Of a stretch of DNA of 64,000 nt, positions 9,277 through 17,429 are shown in pieces. The stretch covers positions 7,070,154 through 7,134,153 of the forward strand of contig NZ_JXDL01000001.1 in NCBI RefSeq assembly GCF_001590795.1. The letters run 5' to 3'. Numbering within the stretch: the stretch's first letter is position 1; every line of letters begins with the position of its first letter. This DNA is from Bradyrhizobium sp. AT1 (GTDB lineage: Bacteria > Pseudomonadota > Alphaproteobacteria > Rhizobiales > Xanthobacteraceae). Position numbers and translations under genes: made by a program. The notes under the pieces were generated by a model that worked only from the letters and a program-made list of their open reading frames with translations, searched no databases and was not told the DNA's origin.

Positions 9277-10631
9277 GTAACGAGCCTCCGCACCGCCGCG
9301 GTGAAGCGCTCGCGTGCGGCTTGGTGCAACTTGTGACGACCGCCCTCGACCACCTTGTGGCCGCCGGTCCAGACGCAATCGATCGCGCCGCTGCCCGCGG
9401 CAAAGATCCAGCCGTCGAGGACGGCATCGCCAGCGCGTCCAGCCAGCGAAGGATGTGCCGTGTCGAGCGTGACGATGTCTGCGCGCGCGCCCGGGGCGAG
9501 GCCGACTGCCGGATGCGCCAGCGCCTGGGCGCCCCCCGCGAGCGCGTGATCGAACAGCGTGCGTCCGGTCGAGCGGCCGGCGCCGGCCGAGAGCACATTG
9601 CGCTGGCGATGCTTGAGCCGCTGGCCGTATTCGAGTTGGCGCAGTTCGTCGGCAGCGCCGATCAGCACGTTGGAATCGGTGCCGACACCGAAAGCGCCGC
9701 CAGCGTCGAGAAACTCGCGCGCCGAAAAGATACCGTCGCCGAGGCTCGCTTCCGTGATCGGGCAGAGGCCGGCGACCGCGCCGCTCGCGGCGAATGCGAC
9801 CACTTCCTCGTTCGTCATATGCGTCGCGTGGATGAGGCACCAGCGCCGGTCGACCGGCGCGTGTTCCAGCAGCCATTGCACCGGCCGTCGTCCCGACCAG
9901 GCCAGGCAATCCTCGACTTCCCTGACCTGCTCGGCGGCATGAATATGCACCGGCCCGCCTTCCGCCAGCGGAATGATTGCCGCAAGCTCGTCCGGCGTCA
10001 CCGCGCGCAGGCTGTGCGGCGCGATGCCGATATTCGCGCCGGGCAACGTGCTGATCGCCTTGCGCGAGGCCGTCATCAGCGCGGCGAACTGATCGACCGA
10101 GCAAATGAAGCGGCGCTGGCCGTCGTGGGGCGCGGCGCCGCCGAACGAGCCGTGTGCATAGAAACTCGGCAGCAGCGTCAGGCCGATGCCGGAGGCCTCG
10201 GCGGCCTGCGCGATCCGCGCGGCCATCTCGGCGGGATCGGCATAGGGCGAGCCATCGCGGTCGTGATGCAGATAGTGGAATTCGCCGACGCGGGTAAAAC
10301 CCAGCTCCAGCATCTCGACATAAAGGAGGGTGGCGACGGCGGCGACATCATCCGGCGTCATGGCGAGGGCGAAGCGGTACATCGTCTCGCGCCAGGTCCA
10401 GAACGTGTCGGTGCTGTCGCCGCGCAGTTCTGCAAGGCCCGCCATGCCGCGCTGGAAGGCATGGCTGTGCAGGCTCGCCAGTCCCGGCAGCGCGATGGCG
10501 TGGCGCTCGTCGCCGGCAGCCGGTGCCGCGCCCGGCGTCACCTCCGCGATCGCGCCGGCGGTGATCACCACCTGCACGTCATTGGCCCAGCCCGAAGGCA
10601 GGAGCGCGGAGGCGAAATGCAGTCGGGACAT
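9273..10631 (-). CDS. hutF: Formimidoylglutamate deiminase
   Basis: HutF converts N-formimidoyl-L-glutamate to N-formylglutamate and ammonia in the five-step histidine pathway. The 452-residue product is an amidohydrolase-superfamily enzyme with the metal-binding SLHSHAFQRG, GIAPHS, HIHAAEQ, LIHATH and GTDSN motifs. The ATG at 10631 has a weak ribosome site but agrees with family length; upstream in-frame codons run into the operator. It is divergent from hutI. The pathway needs a following N-formylglutamate deformylase (HutG), which was not found in the window. Confidence 0.93.
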   Translation of the reverse strand: MSRLHFASALLPSGWANDVQVVITAGAIAEVTPGAAPAAGDERHAIALPGLASLHSHAFQRGMAGLAELRGDSTDTFWTWRETMYRFALAMTPDDVAAVATLLYVEMLELGFTRVGEFHYLHHDRDGSPYADPAEMAARIAQAAEASGIGLTLLPSFYAHGSFGGAAPHDGQRRFICSVDQFAALMTASRKAISTLPGANIGIAPHSLRAVTPDELAAIIPLAEGGPVHIHAAEQVREVEDCLAWSGRRPVQWLLEHAPVDRRWCLIHATHMTNEEVVAFAASGAVAGLCPITEASLGDGIFSAREFLDAGGAFGVGTDSNVLIGAADELRQLEYGQRLKHRQRNVLSAGAGRSTGRTLFDHALAGGAQALAHPAVGLAPGARADIVTLDTAHPSLAGRAGDAVLDGWIFAAGSGAIDCVWTGGHKVVEGGRHKLHQAARERFTAAVRRLVT

Positions 10632-10669
10632 GATTGATGACACGCCGGCTGGACAGAACCGCCTTACGA

Positions 10670-10689
10670 TTATATGTCTAGACATATAA
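10670..10689. promoter_or_regulatory. Probable HutC operator
   Basis: TTATATGTCTAGACATATAA is a perfect 20-bp palindrome centred between the divergent hutF and hutI starts. Its core GTCTAGAC matches the half-site pattern known for HutC-subfamily GntR regulators. One site could control both transcription units. Binding is inferred. Confidence 0.75.
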
Positions 10690-10719
10690 GTCAAGCATCC
10701 CACACCAGGGGACAGTGGC

Positions 10720-11934
10720 ATGGCAGAGCGCTTCGACCGGATCTGGCACAATGCCCGGCTCGCCACGATGCGGGCCGACCGCCCGGATCTCGGCGAGATC
10801 GAGCAGGGTGTCATCGCCGCGCGCGGCGGCCGTATCGTCTACGCCGGTGCAGAAGCAGATTTCCCGGCGGATGCGGACGCCATTGAGCGGATCGATTGCG
10901 AGAGACGCTGGACCACGCCGGGCCTCGTCGATTGCCACACCCATCTCGTCTATGGCGGCAACCGCGCGCACGAATTCGAGCTGCGGCTCAAGGGTGCGAG
11001 CTACGAGGAGATCGCACGCGCCGGCGGCGGCATCGTCTCGACGGTGGCCGCGACACGCAAGGCAAGCGAGGCCGAACTCGTCGCCAGCGCGCTGCCGCGG
11101 CTCGATGCACTGATCGGCGAGGGTGCCACCACCGTCGAGATCAAGTCCGGCTATGGCCTGGATACCGAGACAGAGATGCGGCAGCTCGCGGCCGCGCGCA
11201 GCATGGGTCGTCAGCGGCCGGTTGCGATCCGCACGTCGTTCCTCGGCGCGCATGCGCTGCCGGTGGAAGCGGATGGCGACAAGGATCGCTACATCGATCT
11301 CGTCTGCAACGAGATGCTGCCGGCCGTCGCGAAGGCTGGCCTCGCCGATGCCGTCGACGCCTTCATGGAAGGGATCGCGTTCTCGGCGGAGCAGACGGCG
11401 CGCGTGTTCGAGGCGGCGAGAGCGCTTGGGCTGCCTGTCAAGCTCCATGCCGACCAGCTGTCGAACCTCGGCGGCGCGGCGCTTGCCGCAAAATTCTCGG
11501 CGCTGTCGGCCGATCATCTCGAGCATACCGACGACGCCGGCGCCGCCGCGATGGCGAGGGCTGGCACCGTGGCCGTGCTGCTGCCCGGCGCGTTCTATTT
11601 CATCCGCGAGACGCAGAAGCCGCCGGTCGAAGCCTTCCGGAAGCACGGCGTGCACATGGCGCTCGCGACCGATTGCAATCCCGGCAGCTCGCCGCTGACC
11701 TCGTTGCTGCTCACCATGAACATGGGCGCGACGCTGTTCCGGATGACAGTTGCCGAATGCCTCGCCGGCGTCACCCGTGAAGGCGCGCGGGCGCTCGGCG
11801 TGCTCGCTGAAACCGGCACGCTGGAAGCCGGCAAATGGTGCGACCTCGCGATCTGGGACATCGAGCGGCCCGCCGAGCTTGTCTACCGCATCGGCTTCAA
11901 TCCGCTGCATCGGCGGGTATGGAGGGGACAGTGA
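10720..11934 (+). CDS. hutI: Imidazolonepropionase
   Basis: HutI opens the imidazolone ring of 4-imidazolone-5-propanoate to give N-formimidoylglutamate, the third step of histidine degradation. The 404-residue protein is full length, with the metal-binding PGLVDCHTHLVYGG near residue 67, IKSGYGLD, LHADQ and the conserved ATDCNPGS. It begins 30 bases after the operator, and its stop overlaps the GTG start of hutH, making a tight hutI-hutH-hutU operon. Confidence 0.96.
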   Translation: MAERFDRIWHNARLATMRADRPDLGEIEQGVIAARGGRIVYAGAEADFPADADAIERIDCERRWTTPGLVDCHTHLVYGGNRAHEFELRLKGASYEEIARAGGGIVSTVAATRKASEAELVASALPRLDALIGEGATTVEIKSGYGLDTETEMRQLAAARSMGRQRPVAIRTSFLGAHALPVEADGDKDRYIDLVCNEMLPAVAKAGLADAVDAFMEGIAFSAEQTARVFEAARALGLPVKLHADQLSNLGGAALAAKFSALSADHLEHTDDAGAAAMARAGTVAVLLPGAFYFIRETQKPPVEAFRKHGVHMALATDCNPGSSPLTSLLLTMNMGATLFRMTVAECLAGVTREGARALGVLAETGTLEAGKWCDLAIWDIERPAELVYRIGFNPLHRRVWRGQ

Positions 11935-13490
11935 CGGAGCAGGGCGCAGCGATCGTCGTCAAGCCGGGAACGGTCAGCCTCGACGATCTCGCGTGCGTGC
12001 TGGCGGGCGCGCCTGTCGTGCTCGATCCGTCGTTCTGGCCGCGGGTGGACGCGGCCGCGGAGATCGTCGCGAAGGCTGCGCAGGCCGATGTCCCTGTCTA
12101 TGGCATCAACACCGGCTTTGGAAAACTGGCGTCGAAGCGGATTCCGCCCGACCAGACCGCGCTGCTCCAGCGCAACCTGATCGTGTCGCATTGCTGCGGC
12201 GTCGGTCAGCCCACACCCGAGCCGATCGTTCGCCTGATGATGGCGTTGAAGATCATCTCACTCGGCCGTGGCGCCTCCGGCGTGCGCCGCGCGGTGATCG
12301 AGCAGTTGCAGGCCATGCTGGCGCGCGGTGTCACCCCGCTGGTGCCGCAGCAGGGCTCGGTCGGCGCATCCGGCGATCTCGCGCCGCTCGCGCATATGAC
12401 GGCGGTGATGATCGGCGAGGGACAGGCGATCGTCGACGGGACAATCGTGCCCGGCAACGAGGCGCTCGCCGCCGCAGGCCTCGCGCCGTTGACGCTCGGT
12501 CCCAAGGAAGGACTTGCGCTGATCAATGGCACGCAATTCTCGACCGCTTATGCCGTCGCTGGCGTCCTGCGCGCCTTCGGCCTGACGCGCGCCGCGCTCG
12601 TCACCGGCGCATTGTCGGTCGATGCCGCGATGGCGTCGACCGCACCATTCCGGCCCGAGATCCAGGCGCTACGCGGCCATCCCGGACAGATCGCCGCGGC
12701 CGTAACGCTGATGGCTCTGTTGGAGGGCAGCGACATCCGCCTGTCGCATCTCGAAGGCGACGAGCGTGTACAGGATCCCTATTGCCTGCGCTGCCAGCCG
12801 CAGGTCGCAGGCGCCGCGCTCGACCTGATCGCGCAGGCAGCGCGCACGCTGATCGTCGAGGCTAACGCCGTCACCGACAATCCGCTGGTGCTGGTCGAGA
12901 CCGGCGAGATCGTCTCGGGCGGCAACTTCCACGCCGAGCCGGTGGCGTTTGCCGCCGATGCCATCGCGCTGGCGCTGTCGGAGATCGGTGCGATCAGCGA
13001 GCGGCGTATCGCGACGCTGGTGGATTCCGCGCTGAATTTCGGCCTGCCGCCGTTCTTGACGCCAGATCCCGGCATCAATTCCGGCTTTATGATCGCGGAG
13101 GTGACGGCCGCCGCGCTCTACGCCGAGAACAAGCAGCGGGCGCTCGCCTGCTCGATCGACTCGACGCCGACCAGCGCCAACCAGGAAGATCACGTCTCGA
13201 TGGCGGCGCACGCTGCGCGGCGCTTGTCCGACATGGCCGACAATCTCGCCGCCATCCTCGGCATCGAGCTGCTGGTCGCTGCCCAAGGCATCACGCTGCG
13301 CGCGCCGCATGCAACCAGCGCGCCGCTCGTCGCTGTCATCGCGAGGCTTCGCGAGCAGGTGCCCGCACTCGGGGCCGACCGTTACATGGCCGGCGATCTC
13401 GCCAGGGCTGCTGCACTGATCGAGGCCGACGCACTGCCGACCGCCGCGATTGCCGCGCTCTCATCCGATCCGTTTCCAAAGCTTGACTGA
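11931..13490 (+). CDS. hutH: Histidine ammonia-lyase
   Basis: HutH removes ammonia from histidine to give urocanate, the first step of the pathway. The 519-residue product has the MIO cofactor triad Ala146-Ser147-Gly148 in GSVGASGDLAPLAHM, plus YGINTGFG and NQEDHVSM of the aromatic lyase family. I chose GTG at 11931 because GGAGG lies seven bases upstream and it overlaps the hutI stop (GTGA). An ATG at 11919 would place the ribosome site inside the gene. Confidence 0.96.
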   Translation: MTEQGAAIVVKPGTVSLDDLACVLAGAPVVLDPSFWPRVDAAAEIVAKAAQADVPVYGINTGFGKLASKRIPPDQTALLQRNLIVSHCCGVGQPTPEPIVRLMMALKIISLGRGASGVRRAVIEQLQAMLARGVTPLVPQQGSVGASGDLAPLAHMTAVMIGEGQAIVDGTIVPGNEALAAAGLAPLTLGPKEGLALINGTQFSTAYAVAGVLRAFGLTRAALVTGALSVDAAMASTAPFRPEIQALRGHPGQIAAAVTLMALLEGSDIRLSHLEGDERVQDPYCLRCQPQVAGAALDLIAQAARTLIVEANAVTDNPLVLVETGEIVSGGNFHAEPVAFAADAIALALSEIGAISERRIATLVDSALNFGLPPFLTPDPGINSGFMIAEVTAAALYAENKQRALACSIDSTPTSANQEDHVSMAAHAARRLSDMADNLAAILGIELLVAAQGITLRAPHATSAPLVAVIARLREQVPALGADRYMAGDLARAAALIEADALPTAAIAALSSDPFPKLD

Positions 13491-13501
13491 AGGGTGTCCG
13501 C

Positions 13502-15172
13502 ATGAACCGCCGACTGGACAACGACCGCACCATCCGCGCCCCTCGCGGCAGCGACATCAGCGCCAAGAGCTGGCTGACGGAAGCACCGCTGCGCATGCTG
13601 ATGAACAATCTCGACCCCGATGTCGCGGAGCGCCCGAGCGAGCTCGTGGTTTATGGCGGCATCGGCCGCGCTGCGCGCGACTGGGAGAGTTTCGATCGGA
13701 TCGTCGCAGCCTTGCGCAAGCTCGAAGCCGATCAGACGCTGCTGGTGCAGTCCGGCAAGCCGGTCGGCGTGTTCCGCACCCATGCGGATGCGCCGCGCGT
13801 GCTGATCGCGAATTCCAACATCGTGCCGCACTGGGCGACGCTCGATCATTTCAACGAGCTCGACCGCAAGGGCCTGATGATGTACGGCCAGATGACGGCG
13901 GGCTCCTGGATCTATATCGGCAGCCAAGGCATCGTGCAGGGCACCTATGAGACCTTCGTCGAGGTCGGCCGTCGCCACTATGGCGGCAGCCTTGCGGGGA
14001 AATGGATTTTGACGGCCGGTCTCGGCGGCATGGGCGGCGCGCAGCCGCTGGCCGCGACCATGGCGGGGGCTTCGATGCTCGCGGTCGAATGCCAGCCCAG
14101 CCGCATCGAGATGCGCCTGCGCACCGGCTATCTCGACCGCCAGGCCGCAACGCTCGACGAAGCACTCGCGATCATGGCGGAGGCCGCGAAGACCAAGAAG
14201 GCCGTCTCGGTCGGCCTGCTCGGCAATGCCGCCGAGATTTTCCCGGAGCTGGTGCGCCATGGCGTCAAGCCCGACATCGTAACCGACCAGACCAGCGCGC
14301 ATGATCCGATCAACGGATACTTGCCGAAGGGCTGGACGCTCGCCGATTGGGAGGCCAAGCGCGCCTCCGATCCGAAAGCGGTCGAGCGTGCCTCGAAGAT
14401 GTCGATGGTCGAGCACGTCCAGGCCATGCTGGATTTCCACGCGCAGGGCATTCCGACGCTCGACTATGGCAACAACATTCGCCAGATGGCGCAGGACATG
14501 GGCCTGAAGAACGCCTTCGATTTCCCCGGCTTTGTGCCCGCCTATATCCGTCCCCTGTTCTGCCGCGGCGTCGGGCCGTTTCGCTGGGCCGCGCTGTCGG
14601 GGGACCCTGAGGACATCTTCAAGACCGACGCCAAGGTCAAGGAGCTGATGCCCGACGACAAGCATCTGCACAACTGGCTCGACATGGCCAAGCAGCGCAT
14701 CAAGTTTCAGGGCCTGCCGGCGCGGATCTGCTGGGTCGGGCTCGGCGATCGCCATCGCCTCGGCCTCGCCTTCAACGAGATGGTGGCGCGCGGCGAATTG
14801 AAGGCGCCGATCGTGATCGGCCGCGATCATCTCGATAGCGGCTCGGTGGCCAGCCCCAACCGCGAGACCGAGGCGATGAAAGACGGCTCGGACGCGGTGT
14901 CCGACTGGCCGTTGCTCAACGCGCTGCTCAATTGCGCCAGCGGCGCAACCTGGGTCTCGCTGCATCATGGCGGCGGCGTCGGCATCGGCTATTCTCAGCA
15001 TGCCGGCATGGTGATCGTCGCCGACGGCACGCCTGAGGCTGCGAAGCGGATCGAGCGCGTGCTGTGGAACGATCCCGCCAGCGGCGTCATGCGCCATGCA
15101 GACGCGGGCTACGACATTGCGATCGACTGCGCCCGCGAGAAAGGGCTCGATCTGCCGAGCCTTGCGAAGTAG
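13502..15172 (+). CDS. hutU: Urocanate hydratase
   Basis: HutU hydrates urocanate to imidazolonepropionate using tightly bound NAD. At 556 residues it is full length, with the glycine-rich GLGGMGGAQPLAATMAG NAD-binding segment and the long central FCRGVGPFRW block typical of urocanases. It lies 11 bases after hutH and ends immediately before the convergent TetR gene. The enzyme product feeds HutI. Confidence 0.97.
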   Translation: MNRRLDNDRTIRAPRGSDISAKSWLTEAPLRMLMNNLDPDVAERPSELVVYGGIGRAARDWESFDRIVAALRKLEADQTLLVQSGKPVGVFRTHADAPRVLIANSNIVPHWATLDHFNELDRKGLMMYGQMTAGSWIYIGSQGIVQGTYETFVEVGRRHYGGSLAGKWILTAGLGGMGGAQPLAATMAGASMLAVECQPSRIEMRLRTGYLDRQAATLDEALAIMAEAAKTKKAVSVGLLGNAAEIFPELVRHGVKPDIVTDQTSAHDPINGYLPKGWTLADWEAKRASDPKAVERASKMSMVEHVQAMLDFHAQGIPTLDYGNNIRQMAQDMGLKNAFDFPGFVPAYIRPLFCRGVGPFRWAALSGDPEDIFKTDAKVKELMPDDKHLHNWLDMAKQRIKFQGLPARICWVGLGDRHRLGLAFNEMVARGELKAPIVIGRDHLDSGSVASPNRETEAMKDGSDAVSDWPLLNALLNCASGATWVSLHHGGGVGIGYSQHAGMVIVADGTPEAAKRIERVLWNDPASGVMRHADAGYDIAIDCAREKGLDLPSLAK

Positions 15173-15880
15173 CTAGTCGCTTACCAGCAGCTTGGGCATC
15201 GTCGTCTTGGCGCCGTCCATGAAGGTCTGGACGGCGTCACGGACGATGGCGTCGAGATCGGGCGGGATCGGCGTCTCGTAGATGAACTTGCGGATGGCGA
15301 GATAGAAGATGCGGCCGTGCAGGCCCCAGAACAGCTCGGTCTCGCGCTCACTCAATGAGTGTGCCTTCGCGTCGGGCAGCTTCAACTCATGGCGCAGCTC
15401 GGCGGCCGCCGGCTCGATGATCTCGCGGCGGACGATATCGAGATAGCGGCCGGTGATGCCGAACGACTTCATGCCGGAGAAGACGAAGATCCGCACCCAA
15501 TTGTACTCGAAGACGCGTTCGACATAGTCGAGATAGAAGCGCGTCAGCCGCGCTTCGAGTGAGAGTGAACGATCGCGGATCATCGGCGCCCAATCGGGCG
15601 ACCAGCGGCTGAGATAGACCTCCTGGTAGACGCGCTCGATGAGCGCTTCCTTGCTCGGGAAGTGGCGATAGATCGCCGAATGGGTGATGCCCATGCGCTT
15701 TGCCAGTTCACGTGTCTGGCCTTCGAAGCCATGCTCCGCGAAGAAGCGGATCGCCTCGTCCACGATCGCGCGCTCGCGGTCGGCCGCGCGCATGTTGCGA
15801 CGCTTTGGCGCGGACTTGCTGCCTGTCTCGATCTGCTTGCGGACCGTTCGCTTCGCCGTTTTCTGCGCTTTTCGGGCCAT
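15173..15880 (-). CDS. TetR/AcrR-family transcriptional regulator
   Basis: A repressor-type protein of 235 residues. A lysine/arginine-rich N-terminus of about 30 residues precedes the TetR helix-turn-helix (FFAEHGFEGQTRELAKRMG and THSAIYRHFPSKEALIERVY), followed by a helical ligand-binding domain without recognised specificity. It is divergent from the molybdenum hydroxylase/ABC importer operon, and two TGACCA-type inverted repeats lie between them. It probably represses that operon and is relieved by the imported compound, which is inferred from position. Confidence 0.88.
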   Translation of the reverse strand: MARKAQKTAKRTVRKQIETGSKSAPKRRNMRAADRERAIVDEAIRFFAEHGFEGQTRELAKRMGITHSAIYRHFPSKEALIERVYQEVYLSRWSPDWAPMIRDRSLSLEARLTRFYLDYVERVFEYNWVRIFVFSGMKSFGITGRYLDIVRREIIEPAAAELRHELKLPDAKAHSLSERETELFWGLHGRIFYLAIRKFIYETPIPPDLDAIVRDAVQTFMDGAKTTMPKLLVSD

Positions 15881-15930
15881 CTCGTCGCTGAATCAACGTA
15901 CCGCTGCCTTCATAGCCCAAGCTGCTTTTG

Positions 15931-15998
15931 TGACCAAATGGTCATTTTCTGTTGACCAGCCCCGGGAGGCGTGTCAGGATTTTGAGACCAGATGGTTA
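15931..15998. promoter_or_regulatory. Two inverted repeats, candidate TetR operators
   Basis: TGACCAAATGGTCA at 15931-15944 is a TGACCA-N2-TGGTCA palindrome. A weaker copy, AGACCAGATGGTTA, sits at 15985-15998. Both lie between the TetR start (15880) and the first operon gene (16048), where a divergent repressor would bind. The assignment to this TetR protein is inference. Confidence 0.55.
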
Positions 15999-16047
15999 CA
16001 AATCTGGCATCCCGGCTGATGGGCCGGTGGATCTCGAGGAAACGGCA

Positions 16048-16908
16048 GTGAAGGCGAGGGCTTTCAGCTATTTTCGGGCGACGACGATCGACCAGGCGCT
16101 GGAGGCTCATGCACGCGCCCGCGACGACGCGCGCTTCATTGCCGGCGGCCAGAGCCTGGTGCCGGCGCTGTCGCTGCGGCTGCAGGCGCCGCGGCTCCTG
16201 ATCGACATCACCCATATCGAGGAGCTGCGCGGCGTCAGGCGCGAAGGTGGCACTTTGCGCATCGGTGCGCTGACGCGCCATTGCGAGATGCTGAGCGAGC
16301 CGTTGATCGCCGAGTTCGCGCCGCTGCTGCATGCGGCGGCGCCGTTTGTCGCCCATCCCGCGATCCGCAACCGCGGCACCTTCGGCGGCAGCGTCGCGCT
16401 CGCCGATCCCGCGTCCGAATTTCCCGCGATGACGCTGGCGCTGGATGCCGAGATCGAGATTGCCGGCCCGTCTGGCCGCCGGCGCGTCAAAGCCGACGAT
16501 TTTTTCATCGACCTGTTCGAGACCGCCTTGCAGCCTGGCGAGCTGATCACCGCAATTCACGTGCCGCTGTTCAAGGCCGATCAGCGCTTTGCCTTCGACG
16601 AGCTGGCGCGGCGGCGCGGGGATTATGCGCTGGTCGGTTGCGGCATCATGGCGACATGCACGGGCGACCGTGTCGACGATATCCGCATTTCGTTCTTCTC
16701 CGTCGGCAATACCCCGACGCGGGTGAGGGGGGCAGAAAACACCTTGCTCGGGGCGCGTCTCGATGCAGAGCGCATCGCCGCCGCGCAAGGCGTACTTGAA
16801 GGCGATCTCGCGCCGCCGGACAGCGACGAGGTGCCGCCTGCGATGCGACTGCATCTCGCCCGCGTGCTTCTGGGCCGCCTGCTCGGACGTCTCGGAGAGG
16901 GCGCATGA
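16048..16908 (+). CDS. Molybdenum hydroxylase FAD-binding (medium) subunit, CoxM-like
   Basis: The FAD subunit (286 residues) of a three-subunit xanthine dehydrogenase-family enzyme that carries electrons from the iron-sulfur subunit. The FAD-binding boxes ARFIAGGQSLVPALSLR and RNRGTFGGSVALADPASEFPA are clear. I chose GTG at 16048 with GAGGA upstream, because an extension to 15952 would read through the putative operators. Its stop overlaps the next start as ATGA. It is first in the operon (medium, small, large, then the importer). Confidence 0.9.
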   Translation: MKARAFSYFRATTIDQALEAHARARDDARFIAGGQSLVPALSLRLQAPRLLIDITHIEELRGVRREGGTLRIGALTRHCEMLSEPLIAEFAPLLHAAAPFVAHPAIRNRGTFGGSVALADPASEFPAMTLALDAEIEIAGPSGRRRVKADDFFIDLFETALQPGELITAIHVPLFKADQRFAFDELARRRGDYALVGCGIMATCTGDRVDDIRISFFSVGNTPTRVRGAENTLLGARLDAERIAAAQGVLEGDLAPPDSDEVPPAMRLHLARVLLGRLLGRLGEGA

Positions 16909-17429
16909 GCGGCTTCGACGAAACCCCGCTGGATGAGGCCGACGAGACTGTGCGGGTGCGCTTCGTCGTCAACGGCCGCAAGGTTGCCTGCGAGGTCGCG
17001 CCGCGTGACACGCTGGTCGATTGCCTGCGCGACAAGCTCGAGCTGACCGGCACGCATGCCGGTTGCGAGATGGGCGCCTGCGGCGCCTGCCTCGTGCAGA
17101 TCGACGGCCGCGCCGTGCATTCCTGCCTGATGTATGCGGTGCAGGCCGATGGTGCGGCCATCAACACCATCGAGGGGCTCACCGAGAGCGGTGTGCTCGG
17201 CGATCTTCAGGCCGAATTCCACCGCCGCAACGCGCTGCAATGCGGCTTCTGCACGCCGGGCATGCTGGTCACCGCGCAGGAGCTGCTGTCGCGGATGACG
17301 CAGCCGAGCCGTGACGAGATCCGCGACGCGCTGTCGGGCAATTACTGTCGTTGCACCGGCTATGAGGCGATCGTCGATGCCATCGATGCCGTCGCCAAAG
17401 CGCGCAGCGAAGGCGGAGGCGGAGCATGA
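16905..17429 (+). CDS. Molybdenum hydroxylase [2Fe-2S] (small) subunit, CoxS-like
   Basis: A 174-residue subunit with two [2Fe-2S] clusters. The plant-ferredoxin-type site is GCEMGACGACLVQIDGRAVHSC, and the helical C-terminal domain has QCGFCTPG and NYCRCTGY. It relays electrons between the molybdenum subunit and FAD. Start and stop each overlap neighbours by 4 bases, as expected for stoichiometric synthesis. Confidence 0.94.
   Translation: MSGFDETPLDEADETVRVRFVVNGRKVACEVAPRDTLVDCLRDKLELTGTHAGCEMGACGACLVQIDGRAVHSCLMYAVQADGAAINTIEGLTESGVLGDLQAEFHRRNALQCGFCTPGMLVTAQELLSRMTQPSRDEIRDALSGNYCRCTGYEAIVDAIDAVAKARSEGGGGA

Noticed and set aside
6811..9336. An 841-codon plus-strand frame opposite the ABC importer and hutC
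   Set aside because: Composition is shadow-like (Asp/Arg/Gly/His-rich), and it covers four clearly coding minus-strand genes.
13382..15097. A 571-codon minus-strand frame opposite hutU
   Set aside because: hutU is full length and certain; the antisense product has no family features.
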